Below are positions 29,659 through 36,461 of a stretch of 64,000 nt of DNA, piece by piece. Each line of letters begins with the position of its first letter. Position 1 is the first letter of the stretch. A program made the translations under genes and the position numbers. This DNA comes from Mycolicibacterium crocinum (GTDB lineage Bacteria > Actinomycetota > Actinomycetes > Mycobacteriales > Mycobacteriaceae). The notes beneath the pieces are model-generated. The model ran no database searches and had not been told where the DNA came from. It saw nothing but the letters and a program-made list of their open reading frames with translations. The stretch lies in assembly GCF_022370635.2 (NCBI RefSeq), contig NZ_CP092362.2, positions 3,782,001-3,846,000 of the forward strand. Direction: 5' to 3'.

Positions 29659-30150
29659 ATGGAACTCGACCTCGAACGTCTGCTGCAGGTGCTACACCGC
29701 CACGGCGTCGTCTACGTCCTCATCGGCGGGCTCGCCGCCGTGTACCACGGCTCGCCGTTTCCCACCGAGGACGCCGACATCACCCCACAGCCCGACCGCG
29801 CCAATCTTGACCGACTCGCCGCCGCCCTGCGAGAACTCAACGCCCGGATACGAACCGAGACCGAACCTACTGGCCTACCGTTCGCTTTCGACGCCGCGTC
29901 CCTGGCCGCTGCGCGCACCTGGAACCTCGTCACCGACGCCGGCGATCTCGATCTGAGCTTCGAACCCTCAGGCACCCAAGGCTATTCAGATCTTCGACGC
30001 GACGCCTCAGACGCACACCTCTACGGTGTCACCGTCCAAGTCGCGTCGCTGGCCGACATCATCAGGTCCAAGCAAGCCGCCAACCGGCCCAAAGATCAAC
30101 GCGTACTCCCCACACTTCGTGAGATCCTGGCGCAACCAGACTCGAAATGA
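29659..30150 (+). CDS. nucleotidyltransferase-fold protein, probable toxin partner of the XRE gene
   Basis: The 163-residue protein has the minimal nucleotidyltransferase core: GG at 23-24 in YVLIGGLAAVYHG, the metal-binding acidic pair Asp38 and Asp40 in TEDADI, and a third acidic strand, DLDLSFEP (97-103). AbiEii and MenT toxins of this superfamily transfer nucleotides to tRNA ends; whether this shorter protein does so is not known. Unlike MenT it lacks an extended C-terminal helical domain. The order is antitoxin first, with a 6-base gap. It could instead be an antitoxin-type MntA-like NTase, though those usually pair with a HEPN gene, which is absent here. Confidence 0.75.
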   Translation: MELDLERLLQVLHRHGVVYVLIGGLAAVYHGSPFPTEDADITPQPDRANLDRLAAALRELNARIRTETEPTGLPFAFDAASLAAARTWNLVTDAGDLDLSFEPSGTQGYSDLRRDASDAHLYGVTVQVASLADIIRSKQAANRPKDQRVLPTLREILAQPDSK

Positions 30151-30260
30151 ACTCGGCCCTTCGGCAGTCGCCGGCCAGGCCCATTGATCCACGATCACCA
30201 TCGGCAAACTCACTGGTCAACGACTCGGTTGAAATGTCTCAACTCGTGTCGTACGTGGCG

Positions 30261-30278
30261 AAGTCCCCCTCGGACACA
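30261..30278 (+). repeat. att-like repeat copy 2
   Basis: AAGTCCCCCTCGGACACA matches the tRNA-Leu 3' end with one C missing from the C run. The DNA before it does not form a tRNA. It bounds a 1.35-kb segment holding the transporter remnant and the XRE-NTase pair. Confidence 0.7.
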
Positions 30279-30439
30279 ACATCATCACTTTCGGTACTGC
30301 AGCTAGATAGTCGGCAGTTCCCTTCGACACGGTCCGCGCGGTGCCTGCATCTGACGAATGGCGTTGATCCGTTCGAGTGAACCGTCCACATTGATGTCAC
30401 TTTCCTGTGAAGTTACCTTTTCACCCAAATTGGGTGCTG

Positions 30440-30444
30440 TTTAG
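30440..30444 (+). repeat. target-site duplication, left (TTTAG)
   Basis: TTTAG directly precedes the left terminal repeat and is repeated right after the element at 32116-32120. Confidence 0.75.
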
Positions 30445-30492
30445 CCTTGATCCACCGATCGAATAGGAGTTGGGGCGGGTTGTAAAAACGAA

Positions 30493-30556
30493 ATGCCCTG
30501 TCGCGGTGAAAGAATGGGATTTGTCTAGGATCACATTCGGTCAGAACGAAGGGCAT
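30493..30556 (+). promoter_or_regulatory. inverted repeat spanning the transposase leader
   Basis: ATGCCCT (30493-30499) can pair with AGGGCAT (30550-30556), which overlaps the ribosome-binding GAAGGG ahead of the transposase ATG (30564). A transcript entering from outside would hold both arms and hide the site, a known way for IS elements to avoid activation by read-through. A transcript starting between the arms would escape. Confidence 0.45.
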
Positions 30557-30563
30557 CTCGTAG

Positions 30564-31958
30564 ATGCAACTATCTCACACTCGTCCTGTGGCGTCAGCCC
30601 GCTTTGATGACCCCAATCTGGTGTCGTGTGCCGGGCTGGTCCCGATGGCCGCTCTGGCTCATCAGTGCGGGTTGAGCAGCCTGGCTGATGAGCACATCAC
30701 GGTGCCGACCGACAAGGGCGCCAACGCCGGGGCGAAAGTCTTGTCGCTGGTCGCGGGCATGGTAGCTGGTGCTGACAGCATCGATGACATGGCCTTGCTG
30801 CGCCACGGCGCGATGGGCACCGTGTTCGACCGCCCGTACGCCCCGTCGACGCTGGGATCGTTCCTGCGCGAATTCAGCTTCGGTCATGTCCGCCAACTCG
30901 ACGCCGTGGCGGCGCGGTTGCTGGCCGGTCTGCACGAACGCACTCCGGTGCTGGCCGGTGTTGACGGTCCGGTGTGTGTTGATCTCGATGACACCATCAT
31001 CGAAGTGCACGGCTACACCAAACAGGGATCTGGTTACGGATACTCCGGGGTCCGTGGGTTAAATGCGCTGATCGCCACGCTCACCACTGAGCATGGTGCA
31101 CCGATCATCTGCGGCCAACGCCTACGCAAAGGCGCCTGCGGATCAGCACGTGGAGCTGCCCGCATCGTCGGCGACACGCTGGCCACCGTGACACGACTGC
31201 GCTCTTCGGCGGCAGCCACCCGGCCGCTGCTGCGAGCCGACTCGGCGTTCTACGGCTACCCAACCGTGGCGGCTGCTCTGCGCGGTGGTGCCGACGTGTC
31301 GATCACCGTGCGCCTGGACCCAAAAGTCAAAGCCGCCATCGCCGCCATACCCGAGGACGCCTGGATCTCGATCCAGTACACCGACGCGATCTACGACGAG
31401 AACACCCAGCGCTGGATCTCGCGCGCCGAGGTCGCCGAGATCGACTTCACCGCGTTCAGCTCCCGCAAAACCAGCGAGCAGATCCCCGGCAGGCTGGTGG
31501 TGCGGCGCATCCCCGACCTCAACCCCGCCAGCGGCGAGGGGCAGACCACCCTGTTCGACACCTGGCGCTTCCATGCCTTCTTCACCACCACCGACCTCGA
31601 TACCGTCACCGCCGACAAGACCCACCGCGGCCACGCGCTCATCGAGCAGGTCCACGCCGACCTCAAAGACTCTGCTCTGGCCCATCTGCCCTCGGGGCGA
31701 TTCGGCGCCAACGCCGCCTGGCTGGTGTGCGCAGCGATGGCGTTCAACCTCACCCGCGCCGCGGCCACCCTGACCGGACCAGCGCTGGCCAAAGCCCGCA
31801 CCGGCACCATCCGCCGCACCCTGATCAGCGTGCCGGCACGCATCGCCTCCTCGGCCCGACGCCTGACCCTGCACCTGCCACGCAACTGGCCCTGGGAAAC
31901 CGCGTGGAACACCCTGTTCCACAGTCTGTTTGGCCGAAACCGGCCACTGCTGGCCTAA
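30564..31958 (+). CDS. IS1380-family DDE transposase
   Basis: The 464-residue protein has the IS1380 family DDE domain: a first acidic block, CVDLDDTIIEVHGYTKQG, a second, LLRADSAFYGYP, and a late glutamate, IEQVHADLKDSALAHLPSG, close to the C-terminal helices. It is full length with no frameshift, so the element may be active. It lies inside the tRNA-Leu island between the toxin-antitoxin-like pair and two orphan genes. Confidence 0.93.
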   Translation: MQLSHTRPVASARFDDPNLVSCAGLVPMAALAHQCGLSSLADEHITVPTDKGANAGAKVLSLVAGMVAGADSIDDMALLRHGAMGTVFDRPYAPSTLGSFLREFSFGHVRQLDAVAARLLAGLHERTPVLAGVDGPVCVDLDDTIIEVHGYTKQGSGYGYSGVRGLNALIATLTTEHGAPIICGQRLRKGACGSARGAARIVGDTLATVTRLRSSAAATRPLLRADSAFYGYPTVAAALRGGADVSITVRLDPKVKAAIAAIPEDAWISIQYTDAIYDENTQRWISRAEVAEIDFTAFSSRKTSEQIPGRLVVRRIPDLNPASGEGQTTLFDTWRFHAFFTTTDLDTVTADKTHRGHALIEQVHADLKDSALAHLPSGRFGANAAWLVCAAMAFNLTRAAATLTGPALAKARTGTIRRTLISVPARIASSARRLTLHLPRNWPWETAWNTLFHSLFGRNRPLLA

Positions 31959-32115
31959 CAGAGCAACCCCAACCGCCCGCACGAGACGAAAGACCCACAG
32001 GAACAAGCCGATACCGAGATCGGGCCATCACACACACCCACCTCACGGCACACCCCGGGCCCAACGCACACAATCGAAATCGACTTCACACCGACAGCTC
32101 ACCGGTGGATCGAGG

Positions 32116-32120
32116 TTTAG
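32116..32120 (+). repeat. target-site duplication, right (TTTAG)
   Basis: Second copy of TTTAG, directly after the right terminal repeat. Confidence 0.75.
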
Positions 32121-32175
32121 TGCATACGGTTTGTTCGATTCAATGACGTGACGTTCGACCCAGCCGGGGGCGCCC

Positions 32176-32517
32176 GTGAATGACATAGAACGAGCCAATC
32201 TCGCCGAATTAATCCGTCGGACGCGGCAGATTCTCGACTGGGCGATACTCGATCGCGGTAGCAACGTTCCGGTTCATCTTCGCGATCCACTCATCAACGC
32301 ATGGACGAGCGTCACGAACCGACGATTCGTCGAGCTAGAACAGCAGATCGCATCCGGAGAACGCGACGAGGAGTTGGACGCGCACGGCTTGAGCGGGCCA
32401 GAGTTGACTGCCAAACTGGCAGCCTTCAACGCACCATTTCTTCAGTGGGCAGACCTTGAACGTAGGACGAGAGCGCGGAGGTTCAGAGGACCATGGCATC
32501 CCAAATTGAATTCATAA
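32176..32517 (+). CDS. hypothetical protein of the island, first gene of a pair
   Basis: The 113-residue, mostly helical protein (MNDIERANLAELIRRTRQIL) has no signal peptide or membrane segment and matches no family I know. The N terminus has a heptad-like Leu/Ile spacing and the C terminus is basic (RRTRARRFRGPWH). The GTG start (32176) has a GGGGG run 5-10 bases upstream. The IS insertion 56 bases before it may have replaced or disturbed its promoter. A second small gene follows 10 bases after its stop. Confidence 0.55.
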   Translation: MNDIERANLAELIRRTRQILDWAILDRGSNVPVHLRDPLINAWTSVTNRRFVELEQQIASGERDEELDAHGLSGPELTAKLAAFNAPFLQWADLERRTRARRFRGPWHPKLNS

Positions 32518-32527
32518 AGGAACGTTG

Positions 32528-32731
32528 ATGGCACTCCCCTTGCCAGAGGCCCCTCGTCCGAGGCGCGGTATTCGACAGTGGTTCGTTGAAGCGATCTCCG
32601 CTAAAGGCGCGCTAAATCGTCTTGCGCGAAAGGCACTCGAGGCTGCGGACATCGTGCTCGGCTCGACCCCCGGCGCAGAAGTTGGCAAAGAGCTGAAGGA
32701 GGTCGTGGAGTTCGCCATAAGGAAGGATTAG
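32528..32731 (+). CDS. hypothetical small protein of the island, second gene of a pair
   Basis: The 67-residue protein (MALPLPEAPRPRRGIRQWFV) has a basic, Pro-rich start and a helical C terminus (GKELKEVVEFAIRKD). The ATG (32528) has a strong AAAGGAA Shine-Dalgarno 5 bases upstream, which overlaps the end of the preceding gene's region and supports real translation. No function is recognised. The degenerate third tRNA 3'-end copy lies 15 bases after its stop, so this gene closes the island. Confidence 0.5.
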   Translation: MALPLPEAPRPRRGIRQWFVEAISAKGALNRLARKALEAADIVLGSTPGAEVGKELKEVVEFAIRKD

Positions 32732-32746
32732 GCGTCCACCCGTGCA

Positions 32747-32768
32747 GGTTCAACTCCCCCTGGGACAC
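32747..32768 (+). repeat. att-like repeat copy 3 (degenerate)
   Basis: GGTTCAACTCCCCCTGGGACAC resembles the tRNA-Leu end with a G-to-C change, one C lost and CGG changed to GGG. It may be the old right boundary of the island or the end of a different tRNA-type site. Confidence 0.5.
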
Positions 32769-32775
32769 TCTTGTT

Positions 32776-33267
32776 TCACCGATCGCGGCGGATGGCGCGC
32801 AGTGCATCCCCGAGCGTCCACACCGCGAGCCCGATCAGCGCGACGTCTTTGATCAGGAACTGACCAGTCGACGACAGCGCCGGAAAGCCGCCCGCGGATG
32901 CTTCCCAGATGCCGGGCGTGGTGACCAGGAAACTGATTGTGGCGAGGAACAGACCTACCGCCATGACGCTGCCCGCCACCGATACCGTCGGCCACCACGG
33001 CTTGACGGCGAGCAGCAGCGCCGTCGCGATCTCGACGACGCCCAACACCGTCGAGAATGCGGTCACCGAGAAGATGCCGTACACCCAGCTCATGAACGGG
33101 CTGTTGGCGACCAGCGGCTGGATGCCGTGCGCCTCATAGTCGGTGAACTTCAACGCGCCAATCCAGCCGATCACGATCACTAGTCCGTAGCGCGCTGCCA
33201 ACGCGCCCACTGCGCCTGCCGCCGAATCGGTTACCTGGATACGAGCCGGTGTCTGGATGGTGGTCAT
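32776..33267 (-). CDS. DUF417 (YkgB/RclC-like) inner-membrane protein
   Basis: The 163-residue protein has four hydrophobic helices and the family signature ARYGLVIVIGWIGALKFTDYE followed by GIQPLVANSPFMSW. In E. coli the DUF417 protein RclC belongs to the reactive-chlorine-resistance operon; the molecular role is unknown. ATG 33267 (MTTIQTPARIQVT) has AAAGGG upstream. The promoter (33329-33300) carries the same bipartite element as the divergent flavodoxin-sigma operon, so it is probably transcribed by that ECF sigma factor. Confidence 0.85.
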   Translation of the reverse strand: MTTIQTPARIQVTDSAAGAVGALAARYGLVIVIGWIGALKFTDYEAHGIQPLVANSPFMSWVYGIFSVTAFSTVLGVVEIATALLLAVKPWWPTVSVAGSVMAVGLFLATISFLVTTPGIWEASAGGFPALSSTGQFLIKDVALIGLAVWTLGDALRAIRRDR

Positions 33268-33299
33268 TGTGAAACCCTTTCTGTGGTCCGTTCGACCGA

Positions 33300-33329
33300 T
33301 TGGTGCGCTTCTGACCACGCTGCGTTACA
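33300..33329 (-). promoter_or_regulatory. putative ECF-sigma promoter of the DUF417 gene
   Basis: TGTAACGCA (33329-33321), 15 bases, then CACCAA (33305-33300). The same motif with the same spacing precedes two other units in this locus. The transcription start would be near 33294, leaving a leader of about 27 bases that holds the AAAGGG site. Confidence 0.65.
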
Positions 33330-33340
33330 TCGGCGGACGC

Positions 33341-33370
33341 CGTAACGGTTATGACGGCTCACACCACTAC
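33341..33370 (+). promoter_or_regulatory. putative ECF-sigma promoter of the flavodoxin-sigma-anti-sigma operon
   Basis: CGTAACGGT (33341-33349), 15 bases, then CACTAC (33365-33370). It is the weakest match of the three, which is often the case for an autoregulated sigma promoter. The start point would be near 33376, with a GGAAAGGAAG Shine-Dalgarno in the leader. Confidence 0.6.
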
Positions 33371-33403
33371 AGAGGCGGCACCACGGAAAGGAAGAACGCA
33401 CCG

Positions 33404-34120
33404 ATGAATCCTCCGAACTTTGACTTCACCGGTCTGCGCGCGTTGTTCATCAACTGCACCCTGAAAAGGTCGCCCGAGACCAGCAACACCCAAGGGCTGA
33501 TCGACATCAGCAGCTCGATCATGGCGGCGCACGGCGTCGCGGTCGACGTGGTACGCGCCGTCGATTACGACATCGCCACCGGCGTGTGGCCCGACATGCG
33601 CGAACATGGCTGGGCTACCGACGATTGGCCGGAGTTGTTCGAAAAGGTGCTCGCCGCAGACATTTTGGTGCTCGCCGGGCCGATCTGGCTCGGCGACAAC
33701 AGCTCGGTCATGAAGCAGGTACACGAGCGGCTCTACGGTGGATCGCATCTGCTCAACGATGCCGGCCAGTACCTCTACTACGGCCGCGTCGGCGGCTGTC
33801 TGATCACCGGCAACGAGGACGGGGTGAAGCATTGTGCGCAGAATGTGCTGTACACGCTGCAGCACATCGGGTACACCATTCCCCCACAGGCGGACGCCGG
33901 GTGGATCGGAGAAGCAGGTCCCGGACCGTCCTACCTGGATCCCGGTTCGGGTGGGCCGCAGAACGACTTCACCAATCGCAACACGACCTTCATGACGTGG
34001 AATTTGATGCACCTGGCGCAGCTGCTGCGCAGCGCCGGCGGCATACCGGCCTACGGCAATGTTCGATCGGGGTGGGACGCCGGATGTCGCTATGATTTCG
34101 CCAATCCGGAATACCGCTGA
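33404..34120 (+). CDS. flavodoxin-like NAD(P)H-dependent FMN reductase family protein
   Basis: The 238-residue soluble protein has a flavodoxin fold: the FMN phosphate loop LFINCTLKRSPETSNT (about 13-28) and the second flavin loop LAGPIWLGDNSSVMKQVHERL. It probably reduces quinones or other oxidants with NAD(P)H, or acts as an electron carrier. ATG 33404 has a good Shine-Dalgarno. The sigma factor gene follows after 20 bases. Linked with DUF417 under one promoter type, it suggests a response to an oxidant or electrophile, an inference from context. Confidence 0.8.
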   Translation: MNPPNFDFTGLRALFINCTLKRSPETSNTQGLIDISSSIMAAHGVAVDVVRAVDYDIATGVWPDMREHGWATDDWPELFEKVLAADILVLAGPIWLGDNSSVMKQVHERLYGGSHLLNDAGQYLYYGRVGGCLITGNEDGVKHCAQNVLYTLQHIGYTIPPQADAGWIGEAGPGPSYLDPGSGGPQNDFTNRNTTFMTWNLMHLAQLLRSAGGIPAYGNVRSGWDAGCRYDFANPEYR

Positions 34121-34140
34121 GCGGATAGTATTTCGTCTCG

Positions 34141-34779
34141 ATGATCGGGACGGAGAACGACGAGTCGGCGACGGTCGCTTCACTGCGGGTCGGCGACGAG
34201 CGGACGTTTGCCGCCCTGGTCGACCGTCATACGCCTGCGCTGCTGAGGGTCGCGCGCGGCTACGTCAGAACCACCGAGGCCGCCGAAGAGGTCGTCCAGG
34301 AAACCTGGATCGCGCTGATCAAGGGGATCGACAAGTTCGAGGGCCGATCCTCGCTTCGGACATGGCTTTTCACGGTCATGATCAACATCGCCAAAGCCCG
34401 CGGTATCCGCGATCAGCGCACCGCCGACGCAGAACTGGCGGCGACCGGCGGGAGCACCGTCGACCCGGCGCGGTTCCGTTCCGCAAGCGACCCGGACTGG
34501 CCCGGGCACTGGCGAGATGAGCGCGCACCGGCACCTTTTCCTGACACCCCCGAGGGGTCGGTGCTCAGTACCGAATTCATCGCTGTCGCACGCCGCGAGT
34601 TGGACAAACTCCCCGACCGCCAACGCACGGTCGTGGCCATGCGCGACATGCTGGGATTCGACTCCAGCGAGGTGTGCGAACTGCTGGACATCAGCGTCGC
34701 CAACCAGCGTGTCCTGCTCCACCGTGGACGCGCGGCCATCCGGCAAGCACTCGAGGACTACGTACGGGAGGCGCCGTGA
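34141..34779 (+). CDS. ECF-type RNA polymerase sigma factor
   Basis: The 212-residue protein has region 2 (LVDRHTPALLRVARGYVRTTEAAEEVVQETW with the DNA-melting RTWLFTVMINIAKAR, about 26-85) and region 4 (LPDRQRTVVAMRDMLGFDSSEVCELLDIS, about 155-195), separated by a 60-residue acidic linker. There is no extra C-terminal SnoaL domain, so it is not a SigJ-type ECF41. The next gene, overlapping as GTGA, is a zinc anti-sigma factor. It probably drives the three motif-bearing promoters of this locus, its own included. The ECF group number was not assigned. Confidence 0.92.
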   Translation: MIGTENDESATVASLRVGDERTFAALVDRHTPALLRVARGYVRTTEAAEEVVQETWIALIKGIDKFEGRSSLRTWLFTVMINIAKARGIRDQRTADAELAATGGSTVDPARFRSASDPDWPGHWRDERAPAPFPDTPEGSVLSTEFIAVARRELDKLPDRQRTVVAMRDMLGFDSSEVCELLDISVANQRVLLHRGRAAIRQALEDYVREAP

Positions 34780-35015
34780 CCCCTGAACCGATGTCCTGCA
34801 ACGAATTGGTCGAACTGGTCACCGCCTACCTCGACGGCTCCCTGGACCTGACGTCGCGATCGCGCTTCGATCTGCACCTGCTCGACTGTGACGGCTGCGC
34901 GTCGTACCTCCAACAGTTCCAGGCCACCATCGACACGCTCGGCAAGATCGATCACGAGCATCTCGACCCAGAATTTCGGGGCAAGCTGCTGGCCGCCTTC
35001 CGCGACTGGCGGTAG
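34776..35015 (+). CDS. zinc-binding anti-sigma factor (ZAS), soluble and minimal
   Basis: The 79-residue protein has the ZAS signature HLLDCDGC (His34, Cys38, Cys41), with Cys8 a likely further ligand. There is no membrane segment or sensor domain, so it is a cytosolic minimal anti-sigma of the RsrA/ChrR N-domain kind. Thiol oxidation or zinc loss could release the sigma factor. GTG 34776 overlaps the sigma stop (GTGA), giving balanced translation of the pair. Confidence 0.85.
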   Translation: MTPEPMSCNELVELVTAYLDGSLDLTSRSRFDLHLLDCDGCASYLQQFQATIDTLGKIDHEHLDPEFRGKLLAAFRDWR

Positions 35016-35027
35016 TCCACTCGCGTC

Positions 35028-35057
35028 TGTAACGCATCTGCCCCCGCGAATCACTAA
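35028..35057 (+). promoter_or_regulatory. putative ECF-sigma promoter of the small secreted protein gene
   Basis: TGTAACGCA (35028-35036), 15 bases, then CACTAA (35052-35057). The -35-like nonamer is identical to that of the DUF417 promoter. The start point would be near 35063, with the GACAGGAG site in the leader of the GTG-started gene. Confidence 0.65.
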
Positions 35058-35087
35058 GCGTCGGAACATCAACGACAGGAGTCCGAC

Positions 35088-35390
35088 GTGAAAATCATCC
35101 TGACCACCGCCGCGTTCGGCATCGCCGTAGGCACGGCCCTGTGTACGCCCGGCGTCGCCGCCGCCATTCCGACCAGCGGCTCAGCCGCCGACGTCGTGAA
35201 GGCATTGCAGGACCAGGGCTACAGCGTGCAGTTCAACGGGACGCTGAGCGGTCCGCTGTCCCGCTGCACGGTCGATGGTGTGCACGGCCTGACGGTGATG
35301 ATGATGCCGGACGGCTCGTTGATGATGCGGATGGATCCGAACAACCCCGGTGTCGCTTACGTCGACCTGTCCTGCCCGATCGGCAACTAG
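35088..35390 (+). CDS. small secreted protein of the ECF locus
   Basis: The 100-residue protein has a signal peptide (MKIILTTAAFGIAVGTALC, cleavage near GVAAA) and a mature part of about 75 residues with two cysteines (in LSRCTVDG and LSCPIG) likely joined as a disulfide. It contains a Met-rich patch (LTVMMMPDGSLMMRMD) that could be oxidised or bind metal. Such proteins are common in mycobacteria; the function is unknown. The start is GTG with GACAGGAG. The promoter shares the ECF motif of the locus. Its last 4 bases overlap the convergent terC gene. Confidence 0.75.
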   Translation: MKIILTTAAFGIAVGTALCTPGVAAAIPTSGSAADVVKALQDQGYSVQFNGTLSGPLSRCTVDGVHGLTVMMMPDGSLMMRMDPNNPGVAYVDLSCPIGN

Positions 35391-36370
35391 GTCTGCTTGA
35401 CCCGACCCCGTGTCTTGACCAGGCTCGCGACCGTGGTCACCAGCAGCACCACGCCGATCACGCCCATCGACATCGGAGTCGAAATCTCCGGCACCGCAAC
35501 ATGCTGGCCACCGTTGATGAACGGCAGGCTGTTCTCGTGCAGCGCGTGCAGCACCAGCTTGACGCCGATGAACGCCAGGATCAGCGACAGCCCGTAGGAC
35601 AGGTACACCAGCCGGTCGAGCAGGCCCCCGATCAGGAAGTACAGCTGTCGCAGCCCCATCAACGCGAACGCGTTGGCGGTGAACACGATGTAGGGCTGCT
35701 CGGTCAGACCGTAGATCGCCGGAATCGAATCCAGTGCGAACAGCACATCGGTGAAGCCAATGGCGATGAGCGCCAACAACATCGGCGTGACGGTCCGTTT
35801 GCCGTCGAGCGTGGTGAGGAACTTGTCGCCGTCGTAGTCATCGGTCGTCGGGACGACGCGCCGCACCAGCGCGATGATGCGGCTGTCGCGTTTCTCCTCG
35901 ACCTCCTTCTCGTGGCCGGCCTCCTTCGCGAGCTTGATCGCGGTAAGCACCAAGAAGATTCCGAACAGGTAGAACACCCAGCTGAACGCGCTGATGGCCG
36001 CGGCACCCACCGCGATGAAACCGGCGCGCATCACCAGCGCCAGCACGATCCCGATCAGCAGCAGCTTCTGTTGGAACGCCCGCGGCACCGCGAAAGTGCC
36101 CATGATGACCGTGAAGACAAACAGATTGTCGACGCTCAGTGCCTTCTCGGTGACATACCCGGCGAAGTACTCACCCGCATACTCCCCGCCCCACAATGCC
36201 CATACGACGAAGCCGAAGGCCACCGCGAGACCGATATACACCGACGACCAGATCGCCGACTCTTTGAATGTCGGTTCGTGCGGCACCCGGACGTGAGCGA
36301 AGAAGTCGAACACAAACAACCCCAGGATCACCGCGCACGTGACCACCCACACCAGCACCGAGACGCTCAT
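35387..36370 (-). CDS. TerC/Alx-family integral membrane protein
   Basis: The 327-residue protein has about nine hydrophobic helices and the TerC family signatures FAGYVTEKALSVDNLFVF and GFTDVLFALDSIPAI, whose acidic residues are thought to bind a metal. Family members include tellurite-resistance TerC and the Mn-linked Alx exporter. The specific substrate here is unknown, manganese being the best-supported guess from relatives. ATG 36370 (MSVSVLVWV) is chosen; an ATG three codons upstream is possible. It is transcribed alone and converges with the small secreted gene. Confidence 0.88.
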   Translation of the reverse strand: MSVSVLVWVVTCAVILGLFVFDFFAHVRVPHEPTFKESAIWSSVYIGLAVAFGFVVWALWGGEYAGEYFAGYVTEKALSVDNLFVFTVIMGTFAVPRAFQQKLLLIGIVLALVMRAGFIAVGAAAISAFSWVFYLFGIFLVLTAIKLAKEAGHEKEVEEKRDSRIIALVRRVVPTTDDYDGDKFLTTLDGKRTVTPMLLALIAIGFTDVLFALDSIPAIYGLTEQPYIVFTANAFALMGLRQLYFLIGGLLDRLVYLSYGLSLILAFIGVKLVLHALHENSLPFINGGQHVAVPEISTPMSMGVIGVVLLVTTVASLVKTRGRVKQT

Positions 36371-36461
36371 GGCAGCCATTATGCGGATCCTGCCCGCGCC
36401 TGATCGCCGCACGTTTGCTCGCTGCGACAGAACGGTCACGCGCTGGCATGATCTGACGCTT

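Larger units (their letters stand above)
30151..30444. other. intergenic DNA of the island between the NTase gene and the IS element
   Basis: No gene is supported here. The stretch holds the second tRNA-Leu 3'-end copy (30261-30278) and, next to the IS insertion point, the palindrome CACCCAA-A-TTGGGTG (30422-30436). The 3' part is less GC-rich than the chromosome on either side, in line with foreign DNA. Confidence 0.5.
30445..32115 (+). mobile_element. complete IS1380-family insertion sequence
   Basis: The 1671-bp element is bounded by 13-bp imperfect inverted repeats, CCTTGATCCACCG (30445-30457) and CGGTGGATCGAGG (32103-32115, 12 of 13 matching). It is flanked by a direct repeat TTTAG at 30440-30444 and 32116-32120. 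IS1380 elements usually duplicate 4 bp (TTAG would also fit). One full transposase gene fills it. Intact ends and target duplication indicate a simple, rather recent insertion. Confidence 0.85.

Noticed and set aside
30147..30380. Possible 77-codon gene after the NTase
   Set aside because: It has no ribosome-binding site, runs across the tRNA-end repeat, overlaps the NTase stop and has unnatural composition.
28909..32770. CRISPR array or phage structural genes in the island
   Set aside because: There are no regularly spaced repeats, and no capsid, tail, portal or integrase-like proteins. Only three tRNA-end copies and an IS are present.
33300..35060. Matching the ECF motif to the SigD consensus (GTAACG...CGAT)
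   Set aside because: The -35 half looks alike, but the downstream half is CACYA at a fixed 15 bases, and CG(G)TC lies too far away to be the -10.
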